Assembly: GCA_000435495.1 (NCBI GenBank)
Contig: FR884031.1
Location: 29,582 to 75,727, forward strand
Direction: 5' to 3'
DNA: 46,146 bases
From: Firmicutes bacterium CAG:552
GTDB taxonomy: Bacteria > Bacillota > Clostridia > Christensenellales > Pumilibacteraceae
The translations under genes were made by a program, and so were the position numbers. Shown here piece after piece: positions 9,170 through 17,084 of this stretch; the stretch's first letter is position 1, and the number at the start of each line of letters is the position of its first letter. The notes under the pieces were generated by a model. The model saw only the letters and a program-made list of their open reading frames with translations. It was not told the origin of the DNA and made no database searches.

Positions 9170-10648
9170 ATGGAAAAAATAAAAGAATTTTTCAACAAAG
9201 TCGGCAATTGGTTTGTAAAGGTCGGACACTGGTTTGCGAAAATCGGCAAAGACTTATATAACAAAGTTAAAAACTGGATTGCCCCGCCCAAAGACAGTCA
9301 CTACATTTCTAACAAAGAGAGTCGTAGAATAGCTAGGGAAAATATGAAGATTATTAAGGAATACGAGGCGGAGAAACGTCGTAAAGACGTTCCCGAATCG
9401 GAATACCTTACTCAGATGAAAGATGATAAAAACATCGTCGAATTCGAAAACCTTCATACGTACTTTTTCTCTGACAACGGTGTAGTTAAAGCCGTTAACG
9501 GCGTTACCTTCAGCATTCCGCAGGGTAGTACGGTCGGCGTCGTAGGCGAATCCGGTTGCGGTAAATCCGTTACCGCTCTTTCGCTTATGCAGCTCGTACA
9601 AGCTCCCAAGGGACAGGTTATACGAGGAAGCGAAATCCGCTTTAAGTCTAACGCATACAAGGAAGATGCAAAAGGCAATCATATACCTGTGTATGAGGTA
9701 CAAACGGACGAAAACGGAAATGAGCTTAAGGACGAAAACGGAAATCCCCTTTATAAGCTCGAAATAAAGAGAGATAAGAAGGGGCAACCGATACTCGGAA
9801 ACAACGGTAAACCCATCCTTGCAAAGGTACAAAAACGTGACAATAACGGTATTCCTCTTTTTGAAATGGAGGAAAAGGTTTATAACGTAGCTAAGATGCC
9901 TACCGAGGTTATGCGTAAGATCAGAGGTCGTGAAATCACCATGATATTCCAAGAGCCGATGACCAGCCTTAACCCCATATTCACTATAGGCAATCAGCTT
10001 GACGAGGTAGTGCTTCTTCACACTCCCGGAGCTACAAAAGAGTCTGCTAAGGCTCGCACCTTCGAGATGTTGCGAATGGTAGGTATTATTCCCGAAAACG
10101 TTTATGACCGTTACCCGCACGAATTGTCCGGTGGTATGCGTCAGCGTGTAATGATAGCCATGGCACTTTCGTGTCATCCCAAACTTATCATTGCGGACGA
10201 ACCGACTACGGCATTGGACGTTACCATTCAGGCGCAGATTCTTGACCTTCTCAGAGACGTAAAGAAACAAATAAACGGTTCTATTATGCTTATAACCCAC
10301 GACCTCGGCGTTATCGCAGAGATGGCAGACTATGTTGTAGTTATGTACGCAGGTAGAATTATAGAGCAGGGTACCGCAAAAGAAATTTTCGATAACCCGA
10401 TGCATCCGTATACCGTAGGTTTGCAAAAGAGTAAGCCTGCCGTTAACAAGAAAGTAGATCGTCTTTACAGCATCCCCGGCAGCGTGCCCAACCCGGTAAA
10501 TATGCCGAGTTACTGCTACTTCCGTGACAGATGTAACAGAAGATGCGAAATGTGCAACGGCGATTACCCGGAGATGATTCAGGTCAGCCCCACCCATAAG
10601 GTAGCTTGTCATCTTGCTAAATCGGCGGCGATGAAGGAGGATAACTGA
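9170..10648 (+). CDS. oppD: Oligopeptide ABC transporter ATPase OppD with N-terminal amphipathic extension and repeat insertion
   Basis: This is one of two ATPases powering the importer. Walker A GESGCGKS lies near residues 127-134, the Q-loop in 'MIFQEPMTSLNP', the signature LSGGMRQR near 319 and Walker B 'LIIADEPTTALD' near 340. The C-terminal oligopeptide/dipeptide domain has clustered cysteines (CYFRDRCNRRCEMC). Two features are abnormal. About 85 extra N-terminal residues start with an amphipathic helix repeating aromatic and basic residues at heptad spacing (WFVKVGHWFAKIG). About 75 residues are inserted between Walker A and the Q-loop (about 163-238) and consist of repeats of D-x-x-G-x-P-[ILV]-[FYL]. 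The product is 492 aa against about 335 usually. RBS GGAG overlaps the oppC stop. Confidence 0.95.
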   Translation: MEKIKEFFNKVGNWFVKVGHWFAKIGKDLYNKVKNWIAPPKDSHYISNKESRRIARENMKIIKEYEAEKRRKDVPESEYLTQMKDDKNIVEFENLHTYFFSDNGVVKAVNGVTFSIPQGSTVGVVGESGCGKSVTALSLMQLVQAPKGQVIRGSEIRFKSNAYKEDAKGNHIPVYEVQTDENGNELKDENGNPLYKLEIKRDKKGQPILGNNGKPILAKVQKRDNNGIPLFEMEEKVYNVAKMPTEVMRKIRGREITMIFQEPMTSLNPIFTIGNQLDEVVLLHTPGATKESAKARTFEMLRMVGIIPENVYDRYPHELSGGMRQRVMIAMALSCHPKLIIADEPTTALDVTIQAQILDLLRDVKKQINGSIMLITHDLGVIAEMADYVVVMYAGRIIEQGTAKEIFDNPMHPYTVGLQKSKPAVNKKVDRLYSIPGSVPNPVNMPSYCYFRDRCNRRCEMCNGDYPEMIQVSPTHKVACHLAKSAAMKEDN

Positions 10649-11706
10649 TGGCAGACGAAATCGTTAAAGGAATGAAAGCGTCCGAGCCGGAAAAAGGCGT
10701 TGTGGATTACGTTACCGATGATAACGTGGTTTTGGACGTAAGACATTTAAAAAAATATTTCCCGATAGCTACAAACTTTTTCGGTAAACCCACCAGGTTC
10801 CTTAAGGCAGTTGACGATGTATCGTTTAAGGTAACCAGAGGCAAAACGCTCGGTATAGTAGGCGAATCCGGTTGCGGAAAAACCACTATGGGCAGATGTA
10901 TTCTTAGATTGCACGAGATAACTGCAGGCGACGTATTCTTCGGAGATTACAATATTCGTACTCTCTCGAATAAAGAAATGCAAAAAATTCGTCCGCAGAT
11001 TCAGATGATATTCCAGGATCCGTATTCTTCGCTGTCGCCCCGTTTGCCGGTCGGCGAAATAATAGGTGAAGCGGTTAAGGCTCATCATCTCGTGGATAAA
11101 GCAAATTACAAAGATTACATCTTGGACGTAATGAAGAAGTGCGGCTTGCAGACTCATTATTACGAACGTTATCCGCACGAATTTTCCGGCGGACAGCGTC
11201 AACGTATTTGTATAGCGAGAGCGCTGGCTTTGCAGCCTAAGCTTGTCGTTTGCGACGAACCTGTTTCGGCGTTGGACGTTTCTATACAGGCTCAGATAAT
11301 TAACCTTCTCAAAGATCTTCAGGACGAACTTAATTTGACTTACGTGTTCATATCCCACGACTTGTCCGTTGTAGAACATATTTCGGACGAAATCGGCGTT
11401 ATGTACCTCGGCAGTATGGTTGAGAGCGGTGACAAGAACAAGATATACGCAAATCCCATGCATCCCTATACGCAGGCTTTGCTTTCGGCAGTACCCGTTC
11501 CCGATCCAAACGTTAAGTTGAATCGTATTATTCTTAAGGGAGATATTCCTTCTCCGGCGAATCCGCCTAAGGGATGTAAGTTCCATACTCGTTGTCACAA
11601 GTGCATGGATATATGTAAGAAGGTTGCACCCAAATTTAATGAGTACGAGCCTAATCACTTCTGCGCTTGCCATCTTTACGATCAGGGCGTTATGGAAAGC
11701 AAATAA
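10648..11706 (+). CDS. oppF: Oligopeptide ABC transporter ATPase OppF
   Basis: This is the second ATPase of the importer. The start overlaps the oppD stop by one base (TGATG), with GGAGG at 10636-10640, indicating translational coupling. Walker A GESGCGKT lies near residue 74, the signature FSGGQRQR in the middle and Walker B 'LVVCDEPVSALD' after it. The C-terminal oligopeptide-transporter domain has the Cys motif 'CKFHTRCHKCMDIC'. At 352 aa it is close to the usual length for OppF, so unlike OppD it carries no large insertion. A clear terminator follows, closing the operon. Confidence 0.96.
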   Translation: MADEIVKGMKASEPEKGVVDYVTDDNVVLDVRHLKKYFPIATNFFGKPTRFLKAVDDVSFKVTRGKTLGIVGESGCGKTTMGRCILRLHEITAGDVFFGDYNIRTLSNKEMQKIRPQIQMIFQDPYSSLSPRLPVGEIIGEAVKAHHLVDKANYKDYILDVMKKCGLQTHYYERYPHEFSGGQRQRICIARALALQPKLVVCDEPVSALDVSIQAQIINLLKDLQDELNLTYVFISHDLSVVEHISDEIGVMYLGSMVESGDKNKIYANPMHPYTQALLSAVPVPDPNVKLNRIILKGDIPSPANPPKGCKFHTRCHKCMDICKKVAPKFNEYEPNHFCACHLYDQGVMESK

Positions 11707-11724
11707 AATTACTTTAATTATTAA

Positions 11725-11760
11725 GAAGATACGGGCGAATATGCGTCCGTATCTTTCTTT
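11725..11760 (+). terminator. Terminator of the opp operon
   Basis: A 9-bp perfect stem (11726-11734 with 11747-11755), extendable inward by three pairs, is followed by TTCTTT. It lies 20 bases after the oppF stop. Confidence 0.85.
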
Positions 11761-11780
11761 ATACTAAATGAGGAGTCGCA

Positions 11781-12038
11781 ATGAGCAAAAAAGACAAGCA
11801 AACATTTGAGGATGACGGCAGAACGATATCCAATATGAACGTAGAAGGGATGCCGGGATACGATCCGCACAGAGAAAAAAAAGAAAAGACGAAAAAACAA
11901 ATGAATGAGTTGCGTATCAGCCGAAAAGAAAGATGGGCAATGATTTGGGGCGCATACAAAGCATATATGCCGTTACTTTTGGCAATGCTTGCCGGTTTCG
12001 GCATCGTAATGGCGCTAATTGCTTTTTGGCTCAGTTAA
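11781..12038 (+). CDS. Small single-pass membrane protein, unrecognised
   Basis: An 85-aa protein with a good ribosome binding site (GAGGAG at 11770-11775, 5 bases from ATG). Residues 1-57 are charged and hydrophilic, with an Asp/Glu-rich opening, a 'VEGMPGYDP' segment and then many Lys and Arg. One hydrophobic helix (about 60-83) ends the protein, so the tail is probably cytoplasmic. I cannot name a family or function. No convincing -35 lies between the opp terminator and the gene; TATACT at 11760-11765 would sit too close to the ribosome binding site for an ordinary leader, so read-through from opp is the simpler source of transcript. Confidence 0.75.
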   Translation: MSKKDKQTFEDDGRTISNMNVEGMPGYDPHREKKEKTKKQMNELRISRKERWAMIWGAYKAYMPLLLAMLAGFGIVMALIAFWLS

Positions 12039-12043
12039 TTTGT

Positions 12044-12072
12044 TTGACAAAATCGCTTTTAAGTAATATACT
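12044..12072 (+). promoter_or_regulatory. Sigma-A promoter of asnS
   Basis: TTGACA (12044-12049), a 17-base spacer and TATACT (12067-12072). Only about 25 bases of leader precede the start codon, so there is no room for a T-box. Confidence 0.9.
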
Positions 12073-12102
12073 TTACGTATAGAAAAGGACAAAGGATTTC
12101 TT

Positions 12103-13470
12103 ATGAAACATATCGATATAAGCAAGATTAAAGACTGTGCAGTAGGAAGTACCGTTACCGTTTGCGGTTGGGTACGTACGTATAGAGAATCTAAGAATAT
12201 GGCATTTATGGAAGTAAATGACGGTACTACACTTAAGCATTTGCAAGTGGTAATCGACAAGGATACTACTAAAGGCTACGAAAGTTGCACGGCGTTGGGG
12301 TGTGCCGTAAAAGTTGAGGGTACTCTCGTAAAAGCCGTAAACGGAGAGGGGGTGGAAATTAACGCCTCCGATGTTGTGTTGCTCGGGGATTGTCCGTCCG
12401 ATTATCCTCTTCAAAAGAAGCGTCATACTATGGAGTATTTGCGAACGATTCCGCATCTGAGAGTGCGCACAAACACATTTAACGCTATGCTTAGGGTGCG
12501 AAGTAAACTCAGTGCGGCTATACACAGATATTTTCAGGAACACGATTACGTATACGTTCATACGCCCATTATAACAGGCAGCGATTGTGAAGGCGCAGGC
12601 GAGATATTTCGTGTGACAACACACGATTGGAACGATACCGCCAAGACTGCAGCCGAGTATTATGAGCAAGACTTTTTCGGTCAGAAGGCGGGACTTACTG
12701 TTTCCGGCCAGCTCGAAGGCGAAGTTGCAGCAATGGCAATGGGAAAGATTTATACGTTTGGACCTACTTTCAGAGCAGAGAACAGTAACACAACTCGTCA
12801 CGCAGCAGAGTTTTGGCAAGTTGAGCCAGAGGTGGCTTTTGCAGAGCTTCCCGACATAATAGAAATAGCCGAAGAGCTTATTAAATATATTATACAGGCT
12901 GTGCTTGACGAATGTCCGGACGAAATACAATTTTTTGATGACAGATTCGAGAAGGGACTTAAGGATAAGTTAGAGCATGTCGTAAGAAGCGAATTTAAGG
13001 TACTCGATTACACTGACGCTATAGATATTTTGCTTAAGTCGGGCAAAGACTTTAAATATACCGTAGAATGGGGATGCGATCTCCAGACAGAGCACGAAAG
13101 ATATATTACCGAGGAAGTGTTTAATAAACCGGTATTTGTCATTAACTATCCAAAAGCTATAAAGTCCTTTTATATGAAGCAAAATCCGGACGGCAAAACT
13201 GTTGCCGCAACAGATTTGCTTGTACCCGGCATCGGCGAAATAATCGGCTGCAGCGAAAGAGAAGCCGATATGGAAAAGTTGTTGCAAGCAATGAAAGAAC
13301 GAAATATGACGCTTTCGGAATACGATAATTATTTGGCATTGCGCAGATTCGGTTCGTGTCCGCACAGCGGTTTCGGATTGGGCTTAGAACGAATTTTGCT
13401 TTACGTTACGGGATTGGGCAACATACGAGACGTGCAGTTGTATTCTCGTACGGTAGGAGACCTCAAATAG
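12103..13470 (+). CDS. asnS: Asparagine--tRNA ligase
   Basis: This charges tRNA-Asn with asparagine using ATP. The N-terminal OB-fold anticodon-binding domain (about residues 14-110, 'VTVCGWVRTYRESK') precedes the class IIb catalytic domain. Class II motif 2 reads 'FRAENSNTTRHAAEFWQVEPE' in part near residues 222-242, typical of AsnRS rather than AspRS. Motif 3 with the ATP-binding Arg is 'GFGLGLERILLYVTG' near 424. The length of 455 aa is normal. It is monocistronic, with its own promoter and a bidirectional terminator. The presence of AsnRS means Asn-tRNA can be made directly, without amidation of Asp-tRNA. Confidence 0.96.
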   Translation: MKHIDISKIKDCAVGSTVTVCGWVRTYRESKNMAFMEVNDGTTLKHLQVVIDKDTTKGYESCTALGCAVKVEGTLVKAVNGEGVEINASDVVLLGDCPSDYPLQKKRHTMEYLRTIPHLRVRTNTFNAMLRVRSKLSAAIHRYFQEHDYVYVHTPIITGSDCEGAGEIFRVTTHDWNDTAKTAAEYYEQDFFGQKAGLTVSGQLEGEVAAMAMGKIYTFGPTFRAENSNTTRHAAEFWQVEPEVAFAELPDIIEIAEELIKYIIQAVLDECPDEIQFFDDRFEKGLKDKLEHVVRSEFKVLDYTDAIDILLKSGKDFKYTVEWGCDLQTEHERYITEEVFNKPVFVINYPKAIKSFYMKQNPDGKTVAATDLLVPGIGEIIGCSEREADMEKLLQAMKERNMTLSEYDNYLALRRFGSCPHSGFGLGLERILLYVTGLGNIRDVQLYSRTVGDLK

Positions 13471-13514
13471 CTTTATTTCGAGCGAAGCAATGAAAACGTA
13501 TAACTAGTACAAAG

Positions 13515-13557
13515 CATAAAAAATGCGCCGAACGAAAGAGACGGCGCATTTTTTATG
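13515..13557. terminator. Bidirectional terminator between asnS and the convergent 102-aa gene
   Basis: A perfect 16-bp inverted repeat (13515-13530 with 13542-13557) has a GC-rich core and six A/T pairs, so each strand ends in a T-run. It suits both asnS and the minus-strand gene ending at 13610. Confidence 0.93.
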
Positions 13558-13609
13558 TTAGTAAATAACTTGTATTTAATCGAGAACTTGATTTTTGAGC
13601 AGAGTTGAC

Positions 13610-13918
13610 TTAGTCTACAGGGAGATATCCGCCATATACTCTGAATTTAGAAGGTTTTTCGTCCAAACAATATTCTATCGTCATTTTGTCAAAGCCGACC
13701 TTTTCTACGAAATCGTCTTTTTTGAAACTTACGGTATGAAATTTGTCGAAATTCCGCACGTGATAGCTAAGAATTACGGGATTAGGCAAATCCAGACTGT
13801 GGCACATAGATGCGACAATGTTCGAAAAGTTTTTCGGTTCGAACTCGTCGTCGAATGCAAAAGTTTTGTTTATAACCGTTTTATCTTTTTTAATAGTTCT
13901 GAGCCAAATTTTGTACAT
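13610..13918 (-). CDS. Conserved-looking hypothetical protein, 102 aa
   Basis: The minus-strand reading is favoured over the overlapping plus-strand frame because it has an ATG preceded by AGGTGG (complement of 13923-13928), a promoter, and the shared terminator in the right place. The protein is soluble, basic at the N-terminus ('YKIWLRTIKKDK') and later contains 'YHVRNFDKFH' and 'KKDDFVEKVGFDKM'. No signal peptide, membrane segment or catalytic motif is visible. I cannot assign a function; the style resembles small uncharacterised clostridial proteins. Confidence 0.75.
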   Translation of the reverse strand: MYKIWLRTIKKDKTVINKTFAFDDEFEPKNFSNIVASMCHSLDLPNPVILSYHVRNFDKFHTVSFKKDDFVEKVGFDKMTIEYCLDEKPSKFRVYGGYLPVD

Positions 13919-13935
13919 ATAACCACCTTAGTACG

Positions 13936-13965
13936 ATTTTAACATAACAAGAGGTTTTTCGTCAA
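13936..13965 (-). promoter_or_regulatory. Probable promoter of the 102-aa minus-strand gene
   Basis: Read on the minus strand: TTGACG (complement of 13960-13965), an 18-base spacer and TAAAAT (complement of 13936-13941), a short distance upstream of the ATG at 13918. Confidence 0.6.
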
Positions 13966-14034
13966 ATATAATGTTGTTTCTTAGCTAACTATTCTATATA
14001 AAACACATCTGTGTGTGTAGCGTAGCGCTACCGC

Positions 14035-14063
14035 TTGACTTATTCGTCGATTTGTTATATAAT
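14035..14063 (+). promoter_or_regulatory. Sigma-A promoter of the greA-lysS-tmk-holB-ricT operon
   Basis: TTGACT (14035-14040), a 17-base spacer and TATAAT (14058-14063), about 27 bases of predicted leader before greA. Confidence 0.9.
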
Positions 14064-14097
14064 TTACCAGTGAGATTATTACAAGGAGTATACTATC

Positions 14098-14556
14098 ATG
14101 GTAGAATTACTGACTAAGGAAGATATAGAGGAACTCGAAGCCGAGCTCGAGGAACTTAAAGTTCACGGTAGAGCGGAAATGGCGGAAAAGATACGAGTTG
14201 CCAGAGAATTCGGTGACTTGTCCGAGAACGCTGAGTACGATATAGCAAAAGAAGAGCAGGCAAAAATGGAAGCTCGTATTATTGAAATCGAGACCAAACT
14301 TCGCAATGCTCAGGTTTACAAAAAAACCAAGTCCGATAAAATCAGCCTCGGCCACACCGTAAAACTTTTGGATATGGATTTAAACGAAGAAGTATCCTAT
14401 GAAATAGTCGGTTCGCATCAGGCAAATCCCGTAGAGAACAAAATCAGCAATGAGTCTCCTGTCGGAGCAGCTTTGCTCGGGCATAAAAAAGACGACGTAG
14501 TAACCGTTAAGGTTAGAGCAGGAGAAGTTAAATACAAAGTTCTTAAGATAAGCTAA
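14098..14556 (+). CDS. greA: Transcription elongation factor GreA
   Basis: GreA rescues backtracked RNA polymerase by stimulating cleavage of the extruded RNA 3' end. The N-terminal coiled coil (residues about 1-75) carries the tip motif with the catalytic acids, GDLSENAEY (near 41-49). The C-terminal FKBP-like domain follows, with the family end motif 'SPVGAALLGHKKDDVV'. At 152 aa it is only slightly shorter than the usual 158. AAGGAG (14083-14088) lies 9 bases from ATG. It is the first gene of a seven-gene operon, and lysS follows after 33 bases, an arrangement seen in many Bacillota. Confidence 0.96.
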   Translation: MVELLTKEDIEELEAELEELKVHGRAEMAEKIRVAREFGDLSENAEYDIAKEEQAKMEARIIEIETKLRNAQVYKKTKSDKISLGHTVKLLDMDLNEEVSYEIVGSHQANPVENKISNESPVGAALLGHKKDDVVTVKVRAGEVKYKVLKIS

Positions 14557-14589
14557 ACAAATAACATAAATATTTTTAGGGAAACGAAT

Positions 14590-16074
14590 ATGGAAGAAAT
14601 TCAGGAGCAGGAAGATCTTGGCGAACTTATCAGAGTTCGAAGAGAAAAATTAAAGAATTTTTCGGAAGCGGGAAAAAACCCGTATGCGATAACTAAATTT
14701 GACGTAGAAAATTATTCTGCGGATATTTTGGCAAATGCGGAAAACATGGTGGATAAGACGGTCGTAATTGCCGGTCGTCTTATAAGCAAACGTATAATGG
14801 GAAAGGCGAGTTTTGCCCATTTGCTTGACAGTAAAGGACAAATCCAGATATATGTAAAAATCGATTCCGTGGGTGCCGAGGCTTATGACGATTGGAAAAA
14901 ATACGACATAGGCGATATTATAGGCGTAAAGGGTAAGGTGTTTATTACGCACAAAGGAGAGACTTCGGTGGCTTGCTCGGAGATAACACTTTTGTCGAAG
15001 TCGCTTTTGCCTCTCCCCGAAAAGTGGCACGGGCTAAAGGATAACGATCTTCGTTATCGTCAAAGATACGTCGATCTTATAGCTAATCCTGAAGTAAAAG
15101 AGACTTTTGTTAAGCGCTCCAAAATAATTACCGCAGTAAGAAATTATATGAACGGTAAAGATTTCGTAGAAGTCGAGACGCCGATACTTAATACGGTAGC
15201 CAGCGGAGCAAACGCAAGACCTTTCGTTACGCACCACAATACTCTTGATATCGATATGTTTATGCGTATAGCTCCCGAACTTTATTTAAAGAGGCTTATC
15301 GTTGGCGGTTTTGACAGGGTTTACGAACTAGGCAGAATGTTCCGTAACGAGGGTATGGACATTAAGCATAACCCCGAATTTACCATGATGGAATTGTATC
15401 AGGCGTACGCAAACCTCGAAGACATGATGGTTATAGCCGAAGAAGCGTTTACCGCAGCTCGAAAAGCTATAGGATTAGGCGAAACAATCACGTATCAAGG
15501 AAAGGAAATCAATCTTGCGTCACCGTGGCAACGTCTTACCATGATCGATGCTATAAAGAAGTATGTTGGGATAGATTATTCGGGAATGACCGCAGAGCAG
15601 GCTGTATCCGCAGCTTTGGCTGCCGGAGTGGAGCTTGACGAAAATAAGCGTACGTGGGGTAATGCAGTATACGAAACTTTCGATCAAAAAGTCGAAGAGC
15701 AATTGATAGATCCGGTATTTATTACCGATTATCCCGTAGAGGTAAGTCCTCTCGCTAAGAGAAAAGCGGAAAATCCGGCGCTCGTTCATAGGTTCGAATT
15801 CTTTATCAACGCATGGGAAATGGGCAATGCCTTTGCCGAACTTAACGATCCTATCGATCAAAAGGGACGTTTCGAAGCGCAGGCGGCACTCAGAGCGAAA
15901 GGCGACGACGAGGCTCAGATGATGGACTACGATTACGTTACCGCTCTCGAATACGGATTGCCTCCGACGGGAGGTATGGGTATGGGCATCGACCGTATGG
16001 TTATGCTTCTTACGGACGCTGCGTCGATTAGAGACGTGTTGCTTTTCCCCACTATGAAACCCAAGAAACAATGA
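14590..16074 (+). CDS. lysS: Lysine--tRNA ligase, class II
   Basis: This charges tRNA-Lys with lysine. An OB-fold anticodon-binding domain (about residues 55-160) precedes the class II catalytic core. Motif 2 'FRNEGMDIKHNPEFTMMELY' lies near 251-270 and motif 3 'GMGMGIDRMVMLLT' near 463-476. The length, 494 aa, is standard for bacterial LysRS-II. The ribosome binding site is weak (AGGGAAA). The stop overlaps the next start by four bases (ATGA), indicating coupled translation. Confidence 0.97.
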   Translation: MEEIQEQEDLGELIRVRREKLKNFSEAGKNPYAITKFDVENYSADILANAENMVDKTVVIAGRLISKRIMGKASFAHLLDSKGQIQIYVKIDSVGAEAYDDWKKYDIGDIIGVKGKVFITHKGETSVACSEITLLSKSLLPLPEKWHGLKDNDLRYRQRYVDLIANPEVKETFVKRSKIITAVRNYMNGKDFVEVETPILNTVASGANARPFVTHHNTLDIDMFMRIAPELYLKRLIVGGFDRVYELGRMFRNEGMDIKHNPEFTMMELYQAYANLEDMMVIAEEAFTAARKAIGLGETITYQGKEINLASPWQRLTMIDAIKKYVGIDYSGMTAEQAVSAALAAGVELDENKRTWGNAVYETFDQKVEEQLIDPVFITDYPVEVSPLAKRKAENPALVHRFEFFINAWEMGNAFAELNDPIDQKGRFEAQAALRAKGDDEAQMMDYDYVTALEYGLPPTGGMGMGIDRMVMLLTDAASIRDVLLFPTMKPKKQ

Positions 16075-17084
16075 GTTCGATAATTTTCGAATGGTTAAAA
16101 AATTACGATAAGACGGTATTGCAGCGTTTCCATACGCCGGGACATAAAGGTGCGCTTAACCCTTACGACATTACCGAAATAGACAGTTCTTTTCCTGCCG
16201 ATATGATAGAAAAAGCGCAGGAGAAAACCTCAAAACTTTTAGGCGCAAAGCATTGCAGATATCTTGTCGGCGGTTCGTCAATGGGGATAAAAGCTGCGGT
16301 TTTGGCTGCAGGCGGGGATATTTTGATCGCCGAGAATTCGCATCGAGCGCTTTTCGAAGCGGCAAAACTTGCAAAGGTAAACGCATTTACGGTAAAGAAC
16401 GATTATAAAGACGGACTTATGCAGCCGCTGACGCCCGAGGCGATTGACGCTGCTCTTAATGCTCATCCGTCTGTAAAGGCGGTCTATATCACTTCGCCCG
16501 ATTATTACGGCTTGGCGGCAACGCCGTCGGTTGCCGAAGCGGTAAAAGGCAGAGCGTATTTGTTTTGCGACGGAGCGCACGGTGCGCATTTCCCTTTTGA
16601 CCGCTCTCTGTTTCCCGCATCGTTTTCTTGTTTTGCGGACGTATGCAATTTGTCTGCGCATAAGACGTTGCCGGCATATACGCAAACCGCTTATCTTACG
16701 ATAAACAACGACGAACTTTTGCCTAAGATAGATGAAGCTCTCAAGCTTTTGGGAACTACGAGTCCGTCATATTTGTTTCTCGGTTCGCTCGAATATGCCG
16801 CCGATTATACCGAGGAAAACGCTTGGTATTACAGGCAGCTGTTCAATATGGTGTGGGAAATAAAAGACGCCGTACCGTGTCTTGAAAACGATGATTTTTC
16901 TCGATTGGTAGTTGATGCGCAGGCAATGGGAATAAGCGGAGAGAGGCTTTATAATCGCCTCAAATCGCAAGGTATCGTCGCAGAAAAATACGACGACAGA
17001 TATGTAGTGTTTATAGTGACGTTGCTGGATACGAAAGAAGGTTTGCAGCGGCTTAAAGGAGCTTTATGCGAGGTAAATTCATAA
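16071..17084 (+). CDS. Short PLP-dependent Orn/Lys/Arg decarboxylase-like protein
   Basis: This is a fold-type I PLP enzyme of the Orn/Lys/Arg decarboxylase major-domain family. The N-terminal 'RFHTPGHKG' and the 'LVGGSSMGIKAAV' segment are conserved. The Schiff-base lysine is K198 in 'LSAHKTLPAYTQ', and the PLP-binding Asp is in 'LFCDGAHGAH'. At 337 aa it is well short of the 460-490 aa of related proteins such as Bacillus YaaO: the loop after GHKG is trimmed and the C-terminal domain is reduced. It lies directly before tmk, as yaaO does in Bacillus. The substrate cannot be stated; amine production is possible, but the reduced size could mean another reaction. It overlaps lysS by 4 bases and tmk by 19. 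Confidence 0.85.
   Translation: MSSIIFEWLKNYDKTVLQRFHTPGHKGALNPYDITEIDSSFPADMIEKAQEKTSKLLGAKHCRYLVGGSSMGIKAAVLAAGGDILIAENSHRALFEAAKLAKVNAFTVKNDYKDGLMQPLTPEAIDAALNAHPSVKAVYITSPDYYGLAATPSVAEAVKGRAYLFCDGAHGAHFPFDRSLFPASFSCFADVCNLSAHKTLPAYTQTAYLTINNDELLPKIDEALKLLGTTSPSYLFLGSLEYAADYTEENAWYYRQLFNMVWEIKDAVPCLENDDFSRLVVDAQAMGISGERLYNRLKSQGIVAEKYDDRYVVFIVTLLDTKEGLQRLKGALCEVNS

Noticed and set aside
9254..10612. Long minus-strand open frame opposite oppD
   Set aside because: Shadow of a gene with all ABC ATPase motifs on the plus strand.
12073..12102. T-box riboswitch for asnS (and in front of lysS)
   Set aside because: The asnS leader is about 25 bases and the lysS gap is 33 bases, both far too short.
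12073..12930. Minus-strand open frame opposite asnS
   Set aside because: Shadow of asnS; it also runs into the asnS promoter region.
13595..13942. Plus-strand frame of 115 codons overlapping the 102-aa gene
   Set aside because: No ribosome binding site, and it starts just after a terminator; the minus-strand gene has a promoter, ribosome binding site and terminator.
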